This document shows, piece after piece, positions 1-6,312 of a stretch of 7,625 nucleotides of DNA. The notes under the pieces were generated by a model that was given only the letters and a program-made list of their open reading frames with translations, had not been told where the DNA came from and searched no databases. The stretch is from Thiotrichaceae bacterium UBA7359. GTDB taxonomy: Bacteria; Pseudomonadota; Gammaproteobacteria; Eutrophobiales; Eutrophobiaceae. The stretch spans positions 1-7,625 of the forward strand of contig CAJJDJ010000194.1 of assembly GCA_905182825.1 (NCBI GenBank). Reading direction: 5' to 3'. The stretch's first letter is position 1. Each line of letters begins with the position of its first letter. The position numbers were made by a program, and so were the translations under genes.

Positions 1-966
1 ACGTTGGTTTCCGCCGAGGAAACTACTCCTTCTGAGAATAATACACCAGTATTCGAACCGACCAAGCAAGATCTTAGCGGTAGGCTTGCTAGGATTGAGA
101 AGATTCTCGATAACCGGGCATTACTTGACATGTTCGAGTTACTTGAATCCTTAAAGGTAGAAGTGAATTTCTTACGAGGTGAAATTGAAGTACAAACCCG
201 TACTGTTGAACAGTTAAAACAGAAGCAACGAGAACTCTACACAGACATAGATAATCGCTTGCAACGCGCTGAGACAAATAAGTTTACAGGAAGATTATCA
301 AGACCTCTAGAGGTGTTAGACTCTGTTGCTAATCAAGTTGATTCAATTTCTCTGGAGATGCTAGACCCTGTTGCCAATCAGGGTGATTCAAGTCCTTTGG
401 AGATGCTAGACCCTGTTGCTAATCAGGGTGATTCAAGTCCTTTGGAGATGTTAGACCCTGTTGCTAATCAGGATGATTCAAGTTCACAAATTTCGAGTGG
501 TGAACAAGGGCTTGTTGTTGAAACAAATAGCGAATTTATAGACAATAAACAGGTCAGTTCTGAAAAAAAAATATTTGATCCACAAAAAGCCGAAGCAGTA
601 TATCAACGTGCATTCAATCTACTAAAAAAGTCTCAGTATGGTCAGGCAAAGAAGGCATTTAAAAACTTTTTAAAAAATTATCCAGAGAGTGATTACTCTG
701 ACAATGCGCAGTACTGGCTAGGTGAAACTAACTACGTTATGCAAAAGTATGATAGTGCAATTAATGAGTATCAGGCGTTATTAAATATATTTCCAAATAG
801 TAAAAAAGTGTCTCATGCCTTGTTAAAAATTGGTTATAGTTATGCAGAACTCGGTAATGTTTCAGATGCTGAGAAAATATTAATTGAAGTAGTACAGCAG
901 TATCCTGGGACGACTGCAGCAAGACTGGCAGAAGAACGTTTGAGAAAAATAAGCTTAGGAAATTAA
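1..966 (+). CDS. cpoB: Cell division coordinator CpoB (YbgF), 5'-truncated by the window edge
   Basis: This is a periplasmic Tol-Pal accessory protein. In E. coli, CpoB links outer-membrane constriction by Tol-Pal to septal peptidoglycan synthesis by PBP1B. The frame is open through base 1, and its first residues (TLVSAEE) look like the end of a signal peptide cut after VSA, so the true start lies upstream and the TTG at 4 is probably not the start. Counting from that TTG, residues about 22-90 are heptad-rich and coiled-coil-like, matching the N-terminal trimerisation helix. Residues about 102-162 are an Asp/Ser-rich linker made of 15-residue repeats. Residues about 196-316 are tetratricopeptide repeats, with typical patterns such as YPESDYSDNAQYWLGE and YPGTTAARLAEERL. 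queE starts 13 bases after the stop, which is the usual gene order after pal. The linker repeats are the odd part; the family assignment is firm. Confidence 0.93.
   Translation, partial: TLVSAEETTPSENNTPVFEPTKQDLSGRLARIEKILDNRALLDMFELLESLKVEVNFLRGEIEVQTRTVEQLKQKQRELYTDIDNRLQRAETNKFTGRLSRPLEVLDSVANQVDSISLEMLDPVANQGDSSPLEMLDPVANQGDSSPLEMLDPVANQDDSSSQISSGEQGLVVETNSEFIDNKQVSSEKKIFDPQKAEAVYQRAFNLLKKSQYGQAKKAFKNFLKNYPESDYSDNAQYWLGETNYVMQKYDSAINEYQALLNIFPNSKKVSHALLKIGYSYAELGNVSDAEKILIEVVQQYPGTTAARLAEERLRKISLGN
316..486 (+). repeat. 45-bp in-frame tandem repeat in the cpoB linker
   Basis: There are three full 45-bp units (316-360, 361-405, 406-450) and a partial fourth (451 to about 486). Each full unit encodes 15 residues of the form LDPVANQGDSSPLEM. 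Units 2 and 3 differ at one base (gcc versus gct), unit 1 is more diverged (LDSVANQVDSISLEM), and the fourth reads LDPVANQDDSSS before the pattern is lost. The preceding PLEV (304-315) looks like the tail of an older unit. The period is a multiple of three, so copy-number change keeps the frame. Confidence 0.95.
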
Positions 967-979
967 TCTAATATTTGAA

Positions 980-1666
980 ATGAGTGAAAATATAGAGCTA
1001 AGCTCATTAGCGCAAAGAAAAGCGCAAGCTAAGTTGCGTATTAATGAAATATTTTTCTCTATCCAGGGAGAGTCAACCAAGGTAGGTTTACCAACAATCT
1101 TTATTCGGTTGACTGGTTGCCCACTTCGTTGCAGTTATTGTGATACAGCTTATGCTTTTCATGATGGCAAAAAAATGACTGTTGATGAAATTATTAGAGA
1201 TATTAGTCAATATTGTTCTAAACATGTGACTGTAACTGGTGGTGAGCCCTTAGCCCAAAAGGCTTGTTATGGATTTCTAACACGACTCTGTGATGAGGGT
1301 TTTCACGTTTCACTAGAAACTAGTGGTGCAATCGATATAGCACATGTTGATGAGCGGGTGATGAAGATAATGGACATTAAGACACCCGGATCAGCAGAAG
1401 CAAGCAAAAATAAGTTTGATAACCTCACATACATATCAAATAAAGATCAAATTAAGTTTGTTATTCGTGATCGCAATGATTATGAATGGACAGTACGAAA
1501 AATGAGTGAATTTAATTTAACAGACAAGTCGGAGGTATTGCTATCCCCGGAGCACGAATCTCTAAGTTCTGTGGAACTGGCAGAATGGATACTGGAAGAT
1601 AAATTGAATGTTCGTTTGCAAATTCAACTTCATAAATATTTGTGGGGTAATGCTCCAGGAAAATAA
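980..1666 (+). CDS. queE: 7-carboxy-7-deazaguanine synthase QueE (radical SAM)
   Basis: QueE converts 6-carboxy-tetrahydropterin to 7-carboxy-7-deazaguanine in the cytoplasm, a step toward preQ0 and queuosine in tRNA, using a [4Fe-4S] cluster and S-adenosylmethionine. The protein has 228 residues. The core begins INEIFFSIQGES (21-32), followed by the CX3CX2C cluster motif C47, C51 and C54 in GCPLRCSYCDTAYAF. The SAM-binding GGEP motif is at 87-90, and the C-terminal segment LQIQLHKYLWG is typical of the family. The ATG at 980 lacks a strong Shine-Dalgarno and adds about 20 residues before the core. No better in-frame start is visible. It follows cpoB by 13 bases and precedes queC, the next enzyme of the pathway, so coexpression with both is likely. 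Confidence 0.96.
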   Translation: MSENIELSSLAQRKAQAKLRINEIFFSIQGESTKVGLPTIFIRLTGCPLRCSYCDTAYAFHDGKKMTVDEIIRDISQYCSKHVTVTGGEPLAQKACYGFLTRLCDEGFHVSLETSGAIDIAHVDERVMKIMDIKTPGSAEASKNKFDNLTYISNKDQIKFVIRDRNDYEWTVRKMSEFNLTDKSEVLLSPEHESLSSVELAEWILEDKLNVRLQIQLHKYLWGNAPGK

Positions 1667-1675
1667 CCTTAAAAT

Positions 1676-1717
1676 AAGTATTTTGGCCCATGTTTTAAAA
1701 TGAGCGCATACTTTTTT
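1676..1717 (+). terminator. Candidate hairpin with T-run between queE and queC (terminator or attenuator)
   Basis: AAGTAT (1676-1681) is complementary to ATACTT (1708-1713), and a run of T extends to 1717. Inside, an imperfect inner stem can form (CAT with ATG, and CG with CG, around a GTTTTAAA loop). The hairpin starts nine bases after the queE stop. The stem is short, AT-rich and interrupted, so termination would be partial at best. It could separate queC expression from cpoB-queE. Confidence 0.3.
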
Positions 1718-1747
1718 CAATAAAATTTATATGACTATATTTATATT

Positions 1748-2428
1748 GTGACAGATTTCAATAAAGCTATTGTCTTGGTTTCTGGCGGTCTCGACTCAAC
1801 CACCACATTGGCGATTGCAAAAAAACTTGGCTTTGAGTGTTACGCTTTAAGCTTCGATTATGGTCAGCGACATATTACTGAATTACCCGCAGCAAGTCGT
1901 ATCGCTAAGTCATTCGATGTGAAGGACCACAAAGTTATAAACATCGATCTTAGACAGATAGGTGGTTCAGCTCTAACAGATGAGTCTATCGATATTCCAG
2001 AATCACCATCAAAAGGTATCCCGATAACATACGTTCCAGCACGTAACACACTTTTTTTATCTTACGCGCTGGCATGGGCGGAAGTGCTGAATGCTAATGA
2101 TATTTTTATTGGCGTTAATTCAATTGATTATTCTGGCTATCCAGACTGTAGACCAGAGTATATTAATGCCTATGAAAATCTCGCTACACTAGCTACAAAA
2201 GCTGGTGTTGAAGGCACTAAATTCAAAATACATGCTCCGCTTATCGATTTGAGCAAAGCCGACATTATAAAAAAGGGTATAGCACTCAATGTCGATTACG
2301 CACAGACGGTGTCTTGCTATCAAGCCGATAAGCAAGGCTATGCATGTGGCGTTTGTGATTCTTGCCGTTTCAGAAAAGAAGGCTTTGAAGATGCAAAGAT
2401 AAATGACCCTACACGTTACAAAAATTAA
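1748..2428 (+). CDS. queC: 7-cyano-7-deazaguanine (preQ0) synthase QueC
   Basis: QueC is an ATP-dependent enzyme that converts 7-carboxy-7-deazaguanine, the QueE product, plus ammonia into preQ0. The 226-residue protein is full length for the family. The PP-loop ATP-binding motif SGGLDS is at 12-17, FDYGQRH at 36-42, and VPARN at 96-100. SGYPDCRPE is at 129-137. The zinc site is C190, C200, C203 and C206, arranged as SCYQADKQGYACGVCDSC. The start is a GTG. The nearest upstream ATG (1731) is out of frame and meets a stop after six codons, and no Shine-Dalgarno precedes the GTG. The motifs leave little room for a later start. The GFA-family gene begins 23 bases after the stop. Confidence 0.96.
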   Translation: MTDFNKAIVLVSGGLDSTTTLAIAKKLGFECYALSFDYGQRHITELPAASRIAKSFDVKDHKVINIDLRQIGGSALTDESIDIPESPSKGIPITYVPARNTLFLSYALAWAEVLNANDIFIGVNSIDYSGYPDCRPEYINAYENLATLATKAGVEGTKFKIHAPLIDLSKADIIKKGIALNVDYAQTVSCYQADKQGYACGVCDSCRFRKEGFEDAKINDPTRYKN

Positions 2429-2438
2429 ATTCAATAAC

Positions 2439-2443
2439 AGGAG
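2439..2443 (+). promoter_or_regulatory. Shine-Dalgarno AGGAG that fixes the start of the GFA-family gene
   Basis: AGGAG lies eight bases before the ATG at 2452 but only two bases before the in-frame TTG at 2446. Normal ribosome spacing therefore selects the ATG. Confidence 0.75.
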
Positions 2444-2451
2444 TATTGTCG

Positions 2452-2865
2452 ATGAGTACTAATTATGGTCGTTGCGATTGCGGAGAAATCGAATATGAAT
2501 TCCAAGATGAACCGATTAATACCGTGTTCTGCTATTGTAAAACTTGTCAACTGCACACAAATTCTGATAAGTGGTTTGGTGTATGGGTCCTTGAGAACAA
2601 GTTCAAATTCGTAAAAGGTCTGCCATCTAGCTTTACGGCACTAGGTGACTCTGGTAAAGAAACGCATCGTTTATTTTGCGGTAACTGTGCGACACCAATA
2701 GGTCTCAAGTGTGATGGCTTTGATATGTATTCATTGTCGGCTAGCACCATTGATGGTGGCGATAAACTATTACCCAAGATGCTTATTTATACTTCTGTAG
2801 CTCCTCAGTGGGCTACTTTTCCTGAGGGAATTTCAAAATATGATATTCTTCCTCCCGGTGATTAA
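2452..2865 (+). CDS. GFA-family zinc-binding protein (Gfa/CENP-V domain)
   Basis: This is a 137-residue cytoplasmic protein of the glutathione-dependent formaldehyde-activating (Gfa/CENP-V) family. Its cysteines follow the family layout: CxC at C8 and C10 in RCDCGEIEYEF, CxCxxC at C27, C29 and C32 in FCYCKTC, and CxxC at C76 and C79 in FCGNC. In characterised members these residues hold structural and catalytic zinc. Most family members have no proven substrate, so a formaldehyde role should not be assumed. The ATG at 2452 is chosen over the TTG at 2446 because of its well-placed AGGAG. The 23-base gap after queC suggests cotranscription, but no functional link to deazaguanine synthesis is known to me. 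No strong terminator follows; only a five-base hairpin stem is seen at 2873-2886. Confidence 0.88.
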   Translation: MSTNYGRCDCGEIEYEFQDEPINTVFCYCKTCQLHTNSDKWFGVWVLENKFKFVKGLPSSFTALGDSGKETHRLFCGNCATPIGLKCDGFDMYSLSASTIDGGDKLLPKMLIYTSVAPQWATFPEGISKYDILPPGD

Positions 2866-2963
2866 GGAGTTCTTAGTAGTTACTAAATATTTTACCTAAT
2901 TAAGTACCGTAGCTAATTATTAAGATATGTCACACATTTCTGAATACCTCATATGGAACCTAC

Positions 2964-3791
2964 ATGATAAAAAATTCAATAACATATACGGATTTGTTAG
3001 AAGACTTTACTAACAGAAATATACCTGTCGACGTGCCTGGTTTTTACGATCACCCCAATTTTATGCAGGTTGAAGAAAAGAATGCCAGTTACCTAAGTAA
3101 CTATGCAAAATTCATTGATTATCGACCAAGAGAACAATCTTATGATGACTATGTGAGATATGTTGCGCCGATGGTTGTAAAAATATTTCATGAGAAGATC
3201 ATAGAACATGGCAGTTTAAAACCTGATACTAGCGTAGCTGGTTTGATTTCTAAGACTTTAGAAAAGATGAATATCTGGAATTATGTTGTAAAAGGATCGA
3301 TGACATTAGATTTCCCTGTAGAATCTCAAATCGATACACGACACTTTTGGTCTTTAGATCACGATGGTTTTAAAACCGCACATGTTTGGTTGGTAGTTCC
3401 GCCATTTTATGTCGTGGATGTGGCGTTTTTATTACACCCCTTCTCTGAAACTGAATTAAAGTATGTCGCACCATTTATTTGTGCGGATGCGAATCAAATT
3501 ATTGAAGCAGAAATAGAGGATGTAATTTCCGATGGATATTGCTCTCACCTACAAAAGATTAACGTACCACGCTCGGATTATTTTGCCGTGATAAGTCCGC
3601 AGACAGAAAAATTTATTAATGTTTTTCCTGCAAGGGAAGTGCTCTCAAGTAGTACGAAGATTAAATATATACCCGTATCAGTATCCGCGCCTGATGTTTC
3701 TTTTGAACAAATGACATCAATTAGGTTTCAGGGACAAACGGGGTTTGAGCTGTATGAAAATGTAATAAAAGGATTAGTAGAAAAATATTAA
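2964..3791 (+). CDS. Conserved-looking protein of unknown function, possibly transglutaminase-like fold
   Basis: I do not recognise the family of this 275-residue protein. It has no signal peptide, no convincing membrane segment and no repeats, so it is probably cytoplasmic. Residues 91-112 (VAGLISKTLEKMNIWNYVVKG) followed by AHVWLVVPPFYVVDVAF (139-155) resemble the layout of transglutaminase-like proteins: a nucleophile helix, then a strand with G, then HxW, then D. Here these would be H140, W142 and D152. The expected catalytic Cys at the helix start is absent; the local residues are T89, S90 and G93. The only cysteines, C173 and C193, lie after the His/Asp region. The ATG at 2964 has a weak GGAA upstream and overlaps the stop of a four-codon ATG frame at 2953. 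The 98-base upstream gap suggests its own promoter, but no clear -35/-10 pair was found. Its base use resembles its neighbours. Confidence 0.72.
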   Translation: MIKNSITYTDLLEDFTNRNIPVDVPGFYDHPNFMQVEEKNASYLSNYAKFIDYRPREQSYDDYVRYVAPMVVKIFHEKIIEHGSLKPDTSVAGLISKTLEKMNIWNYVVKGSMTLDFPVESQIDTRHFWSLDHDGFKTAHVWLVVPPFYVVDVAFLLHPFSETELKYVAPFICADANQIIEAEIEDVISDGYCSHLQKINVPRSDYFAVISPQTEKFINVFPAREVLSSSTKIKYIPVSVSAPDVSFEQMTSIRFQGQTGFELYENVIKGLVEKY

Positions 3792-3809
3792 TTTCAATTA
3801 GAGCTTGTT

Positions 3810-3833
3810 GACTTTTCGTTAAAAAGTTTTCTT
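3810..3833 (+). terminator. Weak intrinsic terminator candidate after the unknown gene
   Basis: ACTTTT (3811-3816) pairs with AAAAGT (3822-3827) around a five-base CGTTA loop, with a possible G-T closing pair and then TTTCTT. It lies 19 bases after the stop at 3791. The stem is AT-only apart from one C-G pair, so stability is low. A competing nine-base dyad, AGTTTTCTT (3825-3833) with AAGAAAACT (3854-3862), overlaps it in this gap between two convergent genes. Confidence 0.35.
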
Positions 3834-3917
3834 AATATAGATATAGTGTTCAGAAGAAAACTGCAATCATATGACCTAAAAGTGCTTGATATTTCATATT
3901 TTAAAGATCAGAGCATA

Positions 3918-6098
3918 TTAGTTAAATTTTTTGTATCCATTAATTCTATCTTCTGGCAATAAAGCTGCTAGCTTTTGTGCTTCTATAAGTCCGATGTAAT
4001 TAAAATACCGTGTGCGAATTTCTCTGACGTAGACAACCGTTTGACCACACTGGCAATAAGGTACTTGTTTGCCTTTTTTGGTATAGAATTTCCCCAAACC
4101 CATCATAGCTACTTCTACATTGTCAAACCATTTGTCTTTATCTAAACCCATTATCTTTGCGAGTTTACGGGCTCGTTTTACCCTACCATACCCAGCATTA
4201 TAAGATGCTAGAGTGAACCAAATTCTATCTTGAAGAAGTATAGAGTCTTCGAACCTAGACCTTAAATAATTTAAATATCGTACACCACCATCTATACTAC
4301 TTTTGGGATTATTTAAATTACTTACACCCATAAATTCAGCAGTCGCAGGAATCATTTGCATCAATCCTTGAGCACCGGCATATGAGTTTGCCTTTGGGTC
4401 GAACTGACTTTCTTGGAACATCAATGCTGTAATTAAACGCCAATCAAAACCATATTCAGCAGAATATTTTTGTGTCATATCATCGTATGGGGATAAAGAT
4501 GTAATTTTTGTTAACCTTGCGTTAACGTACTTTTCCGATTGCGGTTGTTCAAAATACTTTGCATGCAGGACATTATACTTTTCACTACGAAACTGGATAT
4601 TAAGAAAATCATTTAAAGAGTTAAACAACTGTTGCCTATCTGACCTTACAGCCCATCTATGAGCTTGTGGTTCAGACAATATAAACTGAGCTTCAACTCC
4701 TACACTATATGGTTTCGCCGCAGTTATCTGATGATCGCCAACAACAGTTAAGTCATATATGCCAAGGGCAACCATTAACATGGTCCCCTCAAGGTTGACA
4801 CCATCATTTGCCTTAACTAGTTCGAACTTGAGGCCTTGATCTTTAAGCTTTAGCATAAAGTCCCAGTATGGACTGTCTTGCGCCAGAGTAACTCTTCGTC
4901 CGGCAAGTTCACGGATATCAATAATGGGCTCTTCGTTAACTCGTCCAATTAATATCGGGCTTGCATAATTATATGGCACTGTGTATCGGACCGATTCGCT
5001 TTCTTTAATAATACTTCTCGGTAATGATGCAGCTATTAGATCACCTTTCCCGTTATTTAGCAGCTCAAACATCTCGTCTTGAGTGTGTGCTAAGATAACA
5101 TTTAAACGCAGCATATGACTCTTAGCAAATTGCTTTAACAATTCATATTCAAAGCCAAACAAATTACCTTTATATAGATAGTAATGAGATGGGTTTGCAT
5201 AAGTTATGACGCGTAAAACGCCTCTGTCTTTTATAGAAGAAAAATCTTCAAAATAAACTGGTGCGATATCCTGAGTCAGGCGTTGATGACTTAAGTATTG
5301 GTTTAATGATTTATGTAGTTCTTCAGCACTATTACTTATAGCCCAAGCCATTTTTCGTTGTTTAGATAAAACAAAGTTAGCTTGAAGCTCAGAGTTTACG
5401 GGTAAATATATATCAAGGAACAAACTGTCAGCAACGACCAAGTCATATTGTGCTGTTTTTACGCGTTGCATAACTTCATAATAAGAAACGCTCGAGGGTA
5501 TTTCCTGTAGCACCATACCAACCTGTGTATTGGATAACTCAACCAACTTATCCCAAACTGGAGAATTTCTATAAGCTGCAATCTGTCGTCCGGCAAGATC
5601 TCTATTGCGACTTATGCGACTACTATCGGCACGTTCAACTATCTTAAATGTAGAGTTTGCCCAGACATGTGAAAAATTGATCTCATCTTGAATATTCACA
5701 GATAGACTTTGATCTTGTGCAACAATAATGTCGCCTTTACCGTTTAAAAGTTGTGGTAATAAATCCCAACTATTTTCTATATAAATCCAATTCAAATCTA
5801 GGTCATTTAAAAGCGCAAATTCTTCCAATAACTCTCGTTCTGTCCGACTAATAACGCATCCGTTTTTTTTCTGATGTAGCAGAACTCTAAATACTTTACG
5901 CTCTTTAATGGCGGCTAAGTCCTGACCAACAGGAAAGACTTTAACTATTTGAGAATGTAAAGGGGTGTTACAAAATTTTTGAAGAACTAATCCATCATAT
6001 AATATCTCGGCAAATATTGTGCTGGAGAGCATAAAACTAAAAACAGTAGTAAAAATTTTTAAATAATATTTTCTAGTAAATGAATGATTAATTTTCAT
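3918..6098 (-). CDS. mltF: MltF-type membrane-bound lytic transglycosylase with two tandem solute-binding domains
   Basis: This is a periplasmic enzyme that would cleave the MurNAc-GlcNAc bond of peptidoglycan, leaving 1,6-anhydroMurNAc. It has 726 residues, against roughly 480-520 for usual MltF. Starting at the ATG at 6098 gives a basic, then hydrophobic leader (FTTVFSFMLSS) with a likely cut after TIFA. The TTG at 6122 would add eight residues that spoil the leader. No Shine-Dalgarno is evident for either start. Two family-3 solute-binding domains follow, at about 52-274 (5277-5945) and 282-517 (4548-5255), then an SLT lysozyme-like domain at about 537-702 (3993-4490). The catalytic Glu is E563 in FQESQFDPKA (codon 4410-4412), and GLMQMIPATA, SIDGGVRYL and ASYNAGYGRV are also present. 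The four cysteines include a CxC near the end (C682, C684). The symbol rests on architecture and SLT similarity; this could be a distinct subfamily. It lies downstream of murU on the same strand. Confidence 0.88.
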   Translation of the reverse strand: MKINHSFTRKYYLKIFTTVFSFMLSSTIFAEILYDGLVLQKFCNTPLHSQIVKVFPVGQDLAAIKERKVFRVLLHQKKNGCVISRTERELLEEFALLNDLDLNWIYIENSWDLLPQLLNGKGDIIVAQDQSLSVNIQDEINFSHVWANSTFKIVERADSSRISRNRDLAGRQIAAYRNSPVWDKLVELSNTQVGMVLQEIPSSVSYYEVMQRVKTAQYDLVVADSLFLDIYLPVNSELQANFVLSKQRKMAWAISNSAEELHKSLNQYLSHQRLTQDIAPVYFEDFSSIKDRGVLRVITYANPSHYYLYKGNLFGFEYELLKQFAKSHMLRLNVILAHTQDEMFELLNNGKGDLIAASLPRSIIKESESVRYTVPYNYASPILIGRVNEEPIIDIRELAGRRVTLAQDSPYWDFMLKLKDQGLKFELVKANDGVNLEGTMLMVALGIYDLTVVGDHQITAAKPYSVGVEAQFILSEPQAHRWAVRSDRQQLFNSLNDFLNIQFRSEKYNVLHAKYFEQPQSEKYVNARLTKITSLSPYDDMTQKYSAEYGFDWRLITALMFQESQFDPKANSYAGAQGLMQMIPATAEFMGVSNLNNPKSSIDGGVRYLNYLRSRFEDSILLQDRIWFTLASYNAGYGRVKRARKLAKIMGLDKDKWFDNVEVAMMGLGKFYTKKGKQVPYCQCGQTVVYVREIRTRYFNYIGLIEAQKLAALLPEDRINGYKKFN

Positions 6099-6171
6099 TG
6101 AATCAATACTTGGAATTGACAAGACTAGCTGAAAAACCAGAGGAAATAGTACCCTATCCTGTAATTTTATA

Positions 6172-6306
6172 CTATATCCAGTGGTAAAAATATTTATAAC
6201 TACAAGATATGGTGCAACATTTGCAGTTTATATCGAGATTATAATACATTTGTTGTGTTGCAGCATCATTTGCATTAACTATAGACAGCGATTTGTTATT
6301 ATTCAT
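6172..6306 (-). CDS. Possible small ORF, 44 codons, Cys- and Tyr-rich C-terminus (speculative)
   Basis: An ATG six bases after the murU stop opens a 44-codon frame ending in TAG at 6172-6174. The product begins MNNNKSLSIVNANDAA and ends with a segment holding four Cys (C28, C30, C31, C35) and many aromatics (YKYFYHWI). Only a weak GAGA precedes the ATG. I recognise no family. AT-rich DNA gives frames of this length by chance, and the stretch probably also holds regulatory sequence for the downstream transglycosylase, so translation is unproven. Confidence 0.18.
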   Translation of the reverse strand: MNNNKSLSIVNANDAATQQMYYNLDINCKCCTISCSYKYFYHWI

Positions 6307-6312
6307 TCTCGC

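Noticed and set aside
316..486. CRISPR-like array
   Set aside because: The 45-bp units abut without spacers, keep the reading frame and lie inside cpoB, so this is a coding tandem repeat.
1667..1747. preQ1 riboswitch upstream of queC
   Set aside because: The gap has no C-rich loop and A-rich tail resembling the preQ1-I aptamer, and the larger classes do not fit the short, AT-rich sequence.
2189..2434. Minus-strand open frame of 81 codons inside queC
   Set aside because: It is antisense to a well-supported queC with all catalytic and zinc motifs, and its product has no recognisable feature.
2547..2777. Minus-strand open frame of 76 codons inside the GFA-family gene
   Set aside because: It is antisense to a gene with the full set of zinc cysteines and has no independent support.
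2873..2893. Terminator after the GFA-family gene
   Set aside because: TTAGT/ACTAA is only a five-base AT-rich stem with a four-base loop and a short T-run separated by ATA, so it is too weak to call.
3825..3862. Nine-base inverted repeat as a strong bidirectional terminator
   Set aside because: The dyad is perfect, but it is AT-rich with a 20-base loop and no T-run on either strand directly after it, so it is noted only as an alternative structure.
6099..6122. TTG start at 6122 for the lytic transglycosylase
   Set aside because: It has no Shine-Dalgarno and puts an uncharged eight-residue extension before the basic region of the signal peptide; the ATG at 6098 gives a normal leader.
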